Source of the DNA: Dehalococcoidia bacterium
GTDB taxonomy: Bacteria > Chloroflexota > Dehalococcoidia > SAR202 > UBA11138
Direction of reading: 5' to 3'
Assembly (NCBI GenBank): GCA_012270625.1
Contig: JAAXHZ010000314.1
Span: 1-6,201, forward strand
Length of the DNA: 6,201 bases
In this document: one piece after another, positions 1-5,883 of the stretch
How the letters are laid out: each line of letters opens with the position of its first letter
How positions within the stretch are numbered: the stretch's first letter is position 1
The notes under the pieces: generated by a model
Databases searched by the model: none
What the model was told of the DNA's origin: nothing
What the model saw: only the letters and a program-made list of their open reading frames with translations
Made by a program: the position numbers and the translations under genes

Positions 1-764
1 GTGATGAAGCTCGCAAGAAACAAGCTGGAGTAAGTGATCGGAGATATGAGGGCATTTCTGAAGGCATGTTTCCAAATGACAGTGTGTGTCTTGACACCCT
101 TTGCCCTGGCCAGTTTCACAAACTCCGAGTCCAGCACCTCCAGCATGGAGGAGCGGACGAGTCGCAAATAGGTGGCTGAACCAAGCCAGCCCAAAGTAAT
201 GGTCGGCAGTACGAAATGCCTGATCTGCGTTCCCAGATCTTCACCAGGGAGTGCGCGCCCGGCAGCGGGCAGCCAGTCCAGCTGCACCGCGAATATAACG
301 ATAGCCATGATCGCGATCCAAAACTGGGGCAGCGCCTGCCCGAACAAGGCAAATCCCCTGCCGAGGTAGTCCAGAGGGCCACCCCTCCTGGTAGCGGATA
401 GAACCCCCAGAGGGATGCCCGTAATCACGGCGAAGATCCAAGCTGCGATCGCGAGCTGCACGGTGGCGCCGAGCTTCCCCCAAATGAGACCAGACACCGG
501 CGCGCGGTCGAGCAGCGTCTTACCGAAGTCGCCCTTGAGTGAATTGCCCAGCCATACCAGGTACTGAACGACCAAGGGCTTATCTAGTCCGAGATAGCGA
601 GAGATCTCTTCCTTTTGCTGCTCGCTGAGGCCGTACCCCCCACCCTCCTGCGTGTACACAAGAAGCGGGTCACCCTTGACCCTAGACAGCCCAAAGACGA
701 TGATCGTCGCGGCGAGCAACGACAGAATCGCGAAGTAGGCTCGTCTTATCAGAAAGCGCCTCAT
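1..764 (-). CDS. ABC transporter permease, DppB/OppB type (C-terminus cut by window edge)
   Basis: Inner-membrane permease subunit of a peptide/nickel/organic-solute ABC importer, expected to pair with a DppC-type permease, ATPases and the binding lipoprotein encoded just upstream. I translated it directly from the minus strand: 254 codons are open from the ATG at 764 to the window edge. It starts MRRFLIRRAYFAILSLLAAT, the usual basic N-terminus plus first helix (about 9-26), followed by RVKGDPL (28-34). Residues 58-82 (LGLDKPLVVQYL, then WLGNSLKGDFG) match the family's periplasmic segment. Further helices lie near 100-120, 137-160 and 183-200. The cytoplasmic EAA loop that contacts the ATPase is at about 209-240, with EFVKLARAKGV as its core. 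Family members are usually 305-340 residues, so roughly 50-85 residues are missing to the left. The ATG has only GAGGG 3 nt upstream, inside a repeat-like element. Family assignment is very secure; the substrate is unknown. Confidence 0.93.
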   Translation of the reverse strand, partial: MRRFLIRRAYFAILSLLAATIIVFGLSRVKGDPLLVYTQEGGGYGLSEQQKEEISRYLGLDKPLVVQYLVWLGNSLKGDFGKTLLDRAPVSGLIWGKLGATVQLAIAAWIFAVITGIPLGVLSATRRGGPLDYLGRGFALFGQALPQFWIAIMAIVIFAVQLDWLPAAGRALPGEDLGTQIRHFVLPTITLGWLGSATYLRLVRSSMLEVLDSEFVKLARAKGVKTHTVIWKHAFRNALISPITYSSLFLASFI

Positions 765-777
765 TCACCCTCACCCC
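765..777 (-). promoter_or_regulatory. Weak, close-spaced Shine-Dalgarno of the permease gene, embedded in a repeat-like element
   Basis: Read on the minus strand, GGGGTGAGGGTGA runs straight into the permease ATG. GAGGG ends only 3 nt before the start codon, closer than the usual 5-9 nt. These bases also form one end of the CCCTCACCCC-type element at 765-804, so the ribosome-binding region appears to be contributed by the element. No alternative in-frame start lies nearby, which supports the ATG at 764. Confidence 0.45.
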
Positions 778-804
778 AGCCCTCTCCCTTAGTGAGAGAG
801 GGGG
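765..804. repeat. Palindromic intergenic element of the CCCTCACCCC...CTCTCCC type
   Basis: The plus strand reads CACCCTCACCCCAGC followed by an imperfect stem: CCCTCTC at 780-786 and GAGAGGG at 796-802 around a short centre, with extra C/G-rich flanks. From memory, elements with this wording recur between genes in many bacterial genomes, including Chloroflexota, and often form hairpins in the transcript. Only one copy is visible here, so its repetitive nature is inferred. It directly abuts the permease start codon. Confidence 0.5.
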
Positions 805-877
805 TATGTTGGCTGGTATCTGTGGCCGTCGGCAGGTTCGCCTACCCCCTATCAGCCCCAAAAGGGAAAGGCGGCGC

Positions 878-906
878 GTAGGGGCGGGTTTGAAACCCGC
901 CCCTAC
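878..906. repeat. Perfect 29-bp palindrome of the 'GFKPAP' intergenic type
   Basis: The left arm GTAGGGGCGGGTTT (878-891) and right arm AAACCCGCCCCTAC (893-906) are exact reverse complements around a single central base, giving 14-bp perfect arms. Read in one minus-strand frame the palindrome encodes GAGFKPAPT, a peptide I recognise from many spurious small ORFs in Chloroflexota and other environmental genomes, which points to a dispersed REP-like element. It lies 28 bp past the lipoprotein stop codon. It has no T-run after it on the minus strand, so it is not a classic intrinsic terminator; mRNA 3'-end protection is possible. Confidence 0.7.
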
Positions 907-933
907 TCTTGTCAACCTATAGAGGCGAAACTT

Positions 934-2913
934 TTATCTGGAGGCCGGTACGATGTTCCAGAAAGCGGTTGTGCCGAACGGGCTCGGCTCCATGACCCAC
1001 TCGCCGATAGACTTGGGGTTGTAGATCGTCAGGTTGGGGACAGCGACCACGCCGGGCTTGAGGGCCCAGAAGTGCATTAGGTCGAAGTACTGGCTGTTCA
1101 GTGTGATGCGCTCCTCAGGGTCGTTCTCCTCGGCTACGTCGAGATAGATCTGGCTGATCCACTCGGTCTCGTAGCACATGCAGTATCCGCCTCTGGACAG
1201 GCTCGACTCTTCGATGCCCTTTGGCCAGTCGAACGGGTAGATGGTCTGCCCATCGTCACCGGAAGTGAGGCGCGGCACGGTCGCGCTTCGGTTGACCAGA
1301 CCTGGCCGATAGACGGCGTATGGGAACTTGAGGACTTCGGTGTCGATACCGATTTCGCTCATCATGCCGCCAATGGCGTCTCCGATCTCCTCACCGAGGC
1401 CACCGGTGTGACCTGAGGAGATGAACAGCGGCATTTCCATCCTGACTCCGCTGCTGTTCCGTGCAAACCCTGCCCTGTCGAGGTACTCCTCCGCCATTGC
1501 GGGATCGTATGGGTACTCCCACTTGGTCTGCCAGAATTCGCTCTTCTCGTCAACGTAGCCGACGTGGACAGGCCAGCCGAGACCGTTGAGCAAGTGCTCG
1601 TTGATCGTCTCTTTGTCGATCGCCATAGCGACGGCCCAGCGGACGAGTCGGGCCTGCTCCATGTCACCGCAGCTCTGGTCCATCTGAGTGGGGTCTGCGC
1701 CATCGGGACAGGCGAGCGCGTCGGGATTGTTGCCGTCGTTGGGCCTGTACGGGTTGCCGATCCACTGGATGTCACGGGCGTACACGCCGTTGGCGGGAGT
1801 GTTGAGGTCTTCACCAGTTAGGGCGTTGTGAGTCTCCCAGAGGTTACCTGAGAAGATAACTCCCTGCTGGCTGGCGTTACCAGAACCGGTGCTGGCGAAT
1901 CCGGCGTCGAGCGCCTCGGGCACACTCTTGATCGCCAGTTCAGTGGCGTCCAGCTCACCAGTCTTGAGGGCCGCTACACGAGTCGCATCTTCCGGCATCG
2001 CCAGGATGATTACCTTCTCGACAGCGGGATCGAATTCCCAGTGAATGCCAGACTTGGTGAACACTGCGCGGTCGTCTCTGATCCACTCATCGACCTGGAA
2101 CGGACCGGTGCCGACGAAATTCTCGCGCATCCAGTCTTCGCCGTTATCTTCCTGGGCCTTCTGAGGGTGGACGACCATGCCAACGAAGCCGTTGCCGTTC
2201 ATCATGTAGGTGTGCCAGTGGGAGTCGACGGCCGCGAAGGTGTAAGTAACCTGGTTGCCCGATGCAACAGCGGGGTTCTTTCCGAACAGCGTGGAGAAGT
2301 AGGACGCGCTCGGCGCGATGCTGTGGGTGGTGAGCAGCGGGTTGACCTGGTTGTAGCTCCACGCCACGTCCTCAGCGGTCATGGTACCCCAGTCCTTGTG
2401 GAACTCGACACCTTGGCGGATGTCTACGACCACGGAGAGGCCGTCGGAGGCGAGGTCCCAGCCGGTGGCAAGCTGACCTGCCGCATACTCGACGGTGCCG
2501 TCATCTCGCCAGCGCCAGGTAAACAGATCTTCGCCAACACCCCATGCGACCGCGTCGTACTGCGAACAGAAGACTGTGCCTGCTCCGGGGTTGCAGCCAA
2601 GAGCCGACTGAGCGAACTGGATCGTGCCCATCGGGTTCTTTGGGTCCGCCGCGTCTTCAGTTCCCGCCGCTATGGGCACCGGTACTGCGGTTGGGGCAGC
2701 GGGCGCGGGCGCGGTAGTCGGAGCCGCAGCGGGCGCGGGGGCTGGGGCCGTCGTCGCAGCCGGAGCTGGGGCCGTTGTCGGCGCCGGGGCGGGCGCTGTC
2801 GTGGGCACAGCCGGGACGGGCGTCTCTTGAGCGTCGTCGCCGCACGCAACTGCGAACAGCAACGCAACGATCAGAATAGCAGCTATTGGGATGGCTCGGA
2901 GTGTTCGTGTCAT
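934..2913 (-). CDS. ABC transporter substrate-binding lipoprotein, SBP_bac_5 (peptide/nickel/organic solute) family
   Basis: Extracytoplasmic solute receptor for the importer whose permease follows downstream; 659 residues from the ATG at 2913. That start is chosen because GGAGG stands 6 nt before it and the signal peptide begins there: basic MTRTLR, a hydrophobic core at 7-23, and a lipobox-like FAVAC with lipidated Cys24. An Ala/Pro/Thr-rich tether spans about 31-80, with four TTAPAPA units. The binding domain starts near 95. Family signatures include GEDLFTW (127-133), TGWDLASDGLSV...IRQGVEFH (150-172), TAEDVAWSY (179-187) and FVGTGPFQV (266-274). Further on come a KTGELDATEL segment and, near the hinge, RLVRWAVAMAIDKETI, close to the family's 'R.A...AID...' motif. 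Length exceeds the usual 500-600 residues mainly because of the tether. Cys107 and Cys116 could form a disulfide. The ligand cannot be read from sequence; oligopeptides are only one option. Confidence 0.95.
   Translation of the reverse strand: MTRTLRAIPIAAILIVALLFAVACGDDAQETPVPAVPTTAPAPAPTTAPAPAATTAPAPAPAAAPTTAPAPAAPTAVPVPIAAGTEDAADPKNPMGTIQFAQSALGCNPGAGTVFCSQYDAVAWGVGEDLFTWRWRDDGTVEYAAGQLATGWDLASDGLSVVVDIRQGVEFHKDWGTMTAEDVAWSYNQVNPLLTTHSIAPSASYFSTLFGKNPAVASGNQVTYTFAAVDSHWHTYMMNGNGFVGMVVHPQKAQEDNGEDWMRENFVGTGPFQVDEWIRDDRAVFTKSGIHWEFDPAVEKVIILAMPEDATRVAALKTGELDATELAIKSVPEALDAGFASTGSGNASQQGVIFSGNLWETHNALTGEDLNTPANGVYARDIQWIGNPYRPNDGNNPDALACPDGADPTQMDQSCGDMEQARLVRWAVAMAIDKETINEHLLNGLGWPVHVGYVDEKSEFWQTKWEYPYDPAMAEEYLDRAGFARNSSGVRMEMPLFISSGHTGGLGEEIGDAIGGMMSEIGIDTEVLKFPYAVYRPGLVNRSATVPRLTSGDDGQTIYPFDWPKGIEESSLSRGGYCMCYETEWISQIYLDVAEENDPEERITLNSQYFDLMHFWALKPGVVAVPNLTIYNPKSIGEWVMEPSPFGTTAFWNIVPASR
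2674..2823 (-). repeat. Low-complexity coding repeat: Ala/Pro/Thr tether of the lipoprotein
   Basis: Codons 31-80 of the binding protein encode a GC-rich, degenerate repeat. The unit TTAPAPA recurs at residues 38-44, 46-52, 54-60 and 66-72: an 8-residue (24-bp) period for the first three, then a 12-residue step. Such linkers space the ligand-binding domain from the lipid anchor. The repeated DNA makes unit-number changes between strains plausible. It also opens long false reading frames in several other frames. Confidence 0.85.
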
Positions 2914-2919
2914 CAACTT

Positions 2920-2924
2920 CCTCC
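2920..2924 (-). promoter_or_regulatory. Ribosome-binding site fixing the lipoprotein start
   Basis: The minus strand reads GGAGG, then AAGTTG (6 nt), then ATG at 2913. This is a strong Shine-Dalgarno at good spacing. It decides against the in-frame TTG at 2964, which would add 17 non-signal-like residues in front of the signal peptide. Confidence 0.85.
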
Positions 2925-2970
2925 AGACAAGACTTCCGGGGTTGGAGTTCGTAGGACTGGTCAAGGCAGT

Positions 2971-3001
2971 CGTATACGTTCCCTGTGCGGGAACTTATAC
3001 G
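2971..3001. promoter_or_regulatory. Candidate operator: 31-bp inverted repeat over the -10 box and start site
   Basis: Plus-strand arms CGTATACGTTCCC (2971-2983) and GGGAACTTATACG (2989-3001) are inverted repeats with one mismatch in 13 positions, around a 5-base centre (TGTGC). The right arm contains the whole -10 hexamer (2994-2999) of the lipoprotein promoter, and the likely transcription start (about 2987) falls in the centre. A start there would leave the hairpin incomplete in RNA, so a protein-binding DNA operator is the simpler reading. A bound dimer here would be expected to repress. The regulator is not encoded in the window. Confidence 0.6.
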
Positions 3002-3022
3002 TTAGCAAGAAAGTGATGTCAA
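2994..3022 (-). promoter_or_regulatory. Sigma70-type promoter of the ABC transporter operon
   Basis: On the minus strand a consensus -35 box TTGACA (3022-3017) is followed, after exactly 17 bp, by TATAAG (2999-2994), five of six matches to TATAAT. The -35 box begins 25 bp past the EamA gene's stop codon, and the predicted start near 2987 gives a leader of about 74 nt before the lipoprotein ATG. The leader also has a small stem, GACTG/CAGTC with a 7-nt loop (2955-2971). The promoter marks the boundary between the upstream gene cluster and the transporter genes. Confidence 0.8.
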
Positions 3023-3046
3023 GACTCGGGATGGCAGTGCGGTTGT

Positions 3047-3958
3047 TCAGTAGGCTAACGTCACGGCGGTTACGCCGCCCACGGTCAATACTATGGACAA
3101 GGTCTTAATGATCAGGATCTTGCGCTCCAGAGGCTCGTTCAGCACGTTGGAGACTCCCATACTGAGGACGATGCCCAGAGCGAATACGAACAACGGTCTT
3201 GTTGCCATAACCGTGGATACGAGCGAGACGGGCCCTGAGTAGATCGCACCCAACAGAAATGCCAGCGCGACGAAAACCAGCGCGCCCTCGGTGAACAGTA
3301 TAAGTCCGACCGACGTCGGCCTCCGAAGTGTGCTTATGAGATCGCCCATACCACTTGGCTTGATCGTGAATGCGACGCAGGCTGCTCCGTTACCGATAGC
3401 CCGCCAGAAGAACAGAGTCCAGACGTCCATGTCGTCCGCGACCATCTTGCTGAAGACCTGGCTCAGTCCGAATCCCAGACTAGCCAGTATCAGCAGGAAA
3501 AAGGCCAGCACCTGACCGCGCCCGCGGTCTCTAGGCCGAGCGGTCGGCCCAAGAGACATCAAAGCGGCCCCAGTGACTGTGACGAACACGCCAATCCAGG
3601 CGAGCATTCCAATCTGCTCCCCGAGCAAAACCTGAGCGAGGATGGCGACGAAGATCGGGTATGTGGATGTGACAGGAATGACTCGTGTGACATCCTGTGT
3701 GCCCATCACCCAGAACATCAGCACGAGGTAACCACCGGAAGTCAGACCGGAAACCAGCGCGAGCACTACGTCTTCGCGCGTATAGCCGGTCCACTCTACC
3801 CAGGGGAGCACGCTGACGGACAGCAGAAACTGAGTGAGACCGACCATAACGATGAAGGTACGAGCGTTGGGAGTGAACCGGGCTATGAGGATCTTGTCCA
3901 GCGCCGAGATGACGGCGAAGGTGATCGTGCTGCCGAGAGATAGAAGGACCCAAGTCAT
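3047..3958 (-). CDS. EamA/DMT-superfamily transporter (RhaT/YdcZ-like carrier, 10 helices)
   Basis: Inner-membrane carrier of 303 residues, a normal length for the drug/metabolite transporter superfamily, whose members export or import amino acids, sugars, nucleotides or amines. The protein is two EamA repeats of five helices each. Approximate helices: 3-21, 34-52, 65-87, 92-112, 117-136, 150-169, 179-198, 217-237, 243-267 and 281-302. The end of each repeat carries the expected signature: LLGEQIGMLAWIGVFVTVTG (111-130) and NEPLERKILIIKTLSIVLTV (274-293). A basic cytoplasmic loop (RPRDRGRG, 141-148) joins the halves. The start MTWVLLSLGS is typical of the family, but no Shine-Dalgarno is visible because the preceding 36 bp are an AT-rich 7-bp repeat; translation may rely on coupling to the sulfatase gene. 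The stop codon lies 25 bp before the transporter operon's promoter. Substrate unknown. Confidence 0.9.
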   Translation of the reverse strand: MTWVLLSLGSTITFAVISALDKILIARFTPNARTFIVMVGLTQFLLSVSVLPWVEWTGYTREDVVLALVSGLTSGGYLVLMFWVMGTQDVTRVIPVTSTYPIFVAILAQVLLGEQIGMLAWIGVFVTVTGAALMSLGPTARPRDRGRGQVLAFFLLILASLGFGLSQVFSKMVADDMDVWTLFFWRAIGNGAACVAFTIKPSGMGDLISTLRRPTSVGLILFTEGALVFVALAFLLGAIYSGPVSLVSTVMATRPLFVFALGIVLSMGVSNVLNEPLERKILIIKTLSIVLTVGGVTAVTLAY

Positions 3959-3959
3959 T

Positions 3960-3994
3960 GAATTGAGAATTCGGAATTAGGAATGGTGAAGTGA
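3960..3994. repeat. Degenerate tandem 7-bp repeat (five units) filling the sulfatase-EamA gap
   Basis: The plus strand splits exactly into GAATTGA, GAATTCG, GAATTAG, GAATGGT and GAAGTGA. Every unit starts with GAA; the first three share GAATT. The array begins 1 bp after the EamA start codon and ends at the base before the sulfatase stop codon, and it is much more AT-rich than its surroundings. Short heptamer arrays of this wording occur between genes in several bacterial groups, notably filamentous cyanobacteria. It occupies the place where the EamA ribosome-binding site should be. Confidence 0.7.
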
Positions 3995-5452
3995 TCAGAA
4001 GATCGCATCGTCGCCAAGGACGCTGCGGATCATTAGCCGGGAGCGCTGGCTGTCTTTGATCCGTTGGTCGAGCGCGTCCGGATCTCCCCAGATGTCCATG
4101 ATCCTGTCGGACAGGCGCTGCTGTACCGCGGTGTGAATACCGTCGTTTGCAAGGTTGTGGAACTCGCCGGGATCGGTGTCGATATTGTACAGCTCGAGGT
4201 CCGGGGAAGTGCTATGGTGGCTGTACGAGAGCTTCCATCTTCCCTGTCTTATCATTGCGCGAGGACGGTCGGTGCCGTGCGCGAGGTGCTCTGAGAACGC
4301 TTCGTCTCGCTGGCGATTAGCATCTCCGGTCATCTGCGGGAGCAGTGAGACACCATCGAGGTTCATAAACGACTGGGACGTATGATCCACCGACGCGACA
4401 TCGAGGATGGTTGCCGCAACGTCAACGAGGGAAACCGCGCCGTCGAATCTCTGGCCGGGGCCGATCACTCCGGGCCATGAGATCTGGAGGGGCACTCTCG
4501 CCGACTGCTCGTAGAAGTTCATCTTGCGCCAGAGACCGTGTTCACCGAGAGACTCACCGTGATCAGATGTGTAGATGACTACGGTGTTCTGGGACATCCC
4601 CAATTCGTCCAGAGCATCGAGGAGACGGCCGATCTTGTCATCCAAGTACGTGATCAGACCGTAGTAGGCAGCGCGGGCGGCGCGGACCTCGTCCTCAGTG
4701 TAGCCGCTGAAGTTGAACGCCTGCCGTAGCCGATTCGCGGCTGCGGGAAGGTTATCGAGATGTCCGGTGGGATTGTTCGGGAGGTCGGCGTGATGAGGCC
4801 AGTACGTCGAGAAGTATGGCTCAGGCACAATGAACGGGAAATGGGGCGCAACGAAGCCAACGCATAGCGCCCAAGGAGATTCCTGTCGGGCCGGGTCGCG
4901 CACGTATTCCAGCGCGGCTTCTTCGATGGCGTCGTCTGCATCGATCATAGGGCCTGTGCCGGCCCGCGCTTCCTTGACGCTCGGCCAAGGCTCATCGGCA
5001 ATCGGAACACCGTCCTCCCACAGGTAGATAGGATGCCTGCCGCCCGTGGAGAGGCTTGGCTCGGCATCCGGACGATGGCCCCCACCGTGCGGATCATACG
5101 CGAGCTGCTGGCCAAAGCCGTGAAGCTGATCTGGGCCGATCAGGTGCATCTTGCCGGAGAGGGCCGTGTCGTATCCTACAGACCTGAGCAGGTAGGGCCA
5201 GGTCGGGACGTCCGAAGGCAGCGGCTTGGCGTTGTCCCATCCCTCGCATCTGGATACGTAGCGGCCGGTCATAAACGACAGCCTGGATGGAACACAGAGC
5301 GGCGAGTTGCAGTATGCGGTGTCGAACGTCGCACCGGCTGCGGCGATTCGTTCCATGTTGGGTGTTCGGACGAAGGGATGTCCGTAAGCGGAGGACCACA
5401 TAGGACCGTGCTCATCGGACATTATGACGAGGAAGTTAGGTCGGTCGATCAC
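3995..5452 (-). CDS. Type I (formylglycine) sulfatase, choline-sulfatase-like
   Basis: Alkaline-phosphatase-superfamily sulfatase that would hydrolyse a sulfate ester; 485 residues, usual for the family. The active-site motif C-x-P-S-R is present as LCVPSRLSFMTGR (52-64), with Cys53 the residue converted to formylglycine and Arg57 stabilising it. Expected calcium ligands are Asp13-Glu14 (IMSDEHG), Asp297 and possibly His298 (YTSDHGE); other likely active-site residues are Lys101, His103, His204 and Lys310. The stretch SGKMHLIGPDQLHGF (99-113) closely resembles choline sulfatase (BetC), as I recall that family, yet the following region differs, so I do not name the gene betC. The C-terminal subdomain has the usual WKLSY...ELYNIDTDPGEFHNLA pattern. 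No signal peptide is seen, so the enzyme looks cytoplasmic. It starts at GTG (5452), overlapping the PPOX stop by 4 bases (GTGA), which implies translational coupling. No formylglycine-generating enzyme gene lies in the window. Confidence 0.93.
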   Translation of the reverse strand: MIDRPNFLVIMSDEHGPMWSSAYGHPFVRTPNMERIAAAGATFDTAYCNSPLCVPSRLSFMTGRYVSRCEGWDNAKPLPSDVPTWPYLLRSVGYDTALSGKMHLIGPDQLHGFGQQLAYDPHGGGHRPDAEPSLSTGGRHPIYLWEDGVPIADEPWPSVKEARAGTGPMIDADDAIEEAALEYVRDPARQESPWALCVGFVAPHFPFIVPEPYFSTYWPHHADLPNNPTGHLDNLPAAANRLRQAFNFSGYTEDEVRAARAAYYGLITYLDDKIGRLLDALDELGMSQNTVVIYTSDHGESLGEHGLWRKMNFYEQSARVPLQISWPGVIGPGQRFDGAVSLVDVAATILDVASVDHTSQSFMNLDGVSLLPQMTGDANRQRDEAFSEHLAHGTDRPRAMIRQGRWKLSYSHHSTSPDLELYNIDTDPGEFHNLANDGIHTAVQQRLSDRIMDIWGDPDALDQRIKDSQRSRLMIRSVLGDDAIF

Positions 5453-5868
5453 AGGGCGGTCCCGTAGATGCGCTCGGGTACGACGATGACGGCGGCGCGG
5501 CGATCGGCGATCATGGCCTGATCGTACTCGTCCCAGTCCGGGTGCTCCTGGCCGGAGGCGGAGCGGTAGATGCCGCGCAGCGCGTCGCGGAGCTCGGTCT
5601 CATCGGACTCACCGCGCCGCAGGAGCCTGGCGTGACCCTCCAGCACGATGTAGCCCCACCAGTCGGACTTGGAGACCAGCAGTGAGCAGCGCGGGTTGCG
5701 GGCCAGATTGTGCAGCTTCGCACGATCTTCGGTGGTCGTGAAACCCGCGCCGTCACCGTATGGTCCGACGGTTACGATGCTCATCTGGGCCGCTCCGTCC
5801 CTGCGGAAGGTGGTCAGGACAGCCTGATGGTTTGCTGAAACGAACTCGATGACGTTTTCGGGGAGCAA
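5449..5868 (-). CDS. PPOX-class (pyridoxamine 5'-phosphate oxidase-like) F420/FMN-binding protein
   Basis: Small split-barrel flavin/deazaflavin enzyme of 139 residues, matching the usual 130-150 of the Rv1155-like F420-dependent group. Signatures: HQAVLTTFRRDGAAQMSIVTVG (14-35), the first strands of the barrel; then TTEDRAKLHNLARNPRCSLLV (45-65) and DWWGYIVLEGHARLL (69-83), where cofactor phosphate and ring contacts usually lie. A C-terminal segment (PERIYG, 131-136) is also typical. The start is TTG at 5868, chosen because GGAGG lies 7 nt upstream and the next in-frame Met (29) would remove the first strand. It follows the GNAT gene by 15 bp and overlaps the sulfatase start by 4 bases, so it is in their transcription unit. 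Members reduce varied substrates or use FMN or heme instead; the cofactor and substrate here are inferred only at family level. Confidence 0.88.
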   Translation of the reverse strand: MLPENVIEFVSANHQAVLTTFRRDGAAQMSIVTVGPYGDGAGFTTTEDRAKLHNLARNPRCSLLVSKSDWWGYIVLEGHARLLRRGESDETELRDALRGIYRSASGQEHPDWDEYDQAMIADRRAAVIVVPERIYGTAL

Positions 5869-5875
5869 GTTTCGA

Positions 5876-5880
5876 CCTCC
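5876..5880 (-). promoter_or_regulatory. Ribosome-binding site for the TTG-started PPOX gene
   Basis: Minus-strand GGAGG, then TCGAAAC (7 nt), then TTG at 5868. It lies in the 15-bp gap just after the GNAT stop codon (5886-5884). This strong site is the reason for accepting the rare TTG start. Confidence 0.75.
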
Positions 5881-5883
5881 AGA

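Larger units (their letters stand above)
765..933. other. Gene-free spacer between the lipoprotein and permease genes
   Basis: These 169 bp separate two genes of what should be one ABC-transporter operon, where spacers are usually short. The spacer holds the palindrome at 878-906 and the CCCTCACCCC-type element at 765-804, joined by about 70 bp (805-877) in which I see no gene. No clear promoter and no U-tract-type terminator is visible on the minus strand. Co-transcription is therefore likely, though hairpins could change mRNA stability or readthrough between the binding protein and the permease. Confidence 0.6.

Noticed and set aside
116..483. Several 60-90 codon frames on both strands at the left end
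   Set aside because: They are shadows of the permease gene, which is open without a stop from 764 to the window edge in another frame and carries clear family motifs.
878..906. Intrinsic terminator after the lipoprotein gene
   Set aside because: The palindrome is strong, but no run of T follows on the minus strand, and the permease gene should be in the same operon.
615..915. Small open frames on both strands over the lipoprotein-permease spacer
   Set aside because: They read through palindromic elements (GAGFKPAPT and similar) and, at the low end, oppose the permease gene. Nothing suggests a real protein.
2914..2964. Seventeen-codon N-terminal extension of the lipoprotein from a TTG at 2964
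   Set aside because: The extension is polar and would precede the signal peptide, and no Shine-Dalgarno stands before the TTG. The ATG at 2913 has GGAGG at 6 nt.
2955..2994. Two-hairpin leader RNA (riboswitch or attenuator) before the lipoprotein
   Set aside because: The predicted start falls inside the first hairpin, so it would not be transcribed whole. The second is only 5 bp, and no known riboswitch core or leader peptide is seen.
2041..3108. Long plus-strand open frame (355 codons) opposite the lipoprotein gene
   Set aside because: It is antisense to a well-supported SBP_bac_5 gene. It turns Arg/Gly/Ser-rich where it crosses the Ala/Pro/Thr tether, has no recognisable domain, and runs through the promoter region.
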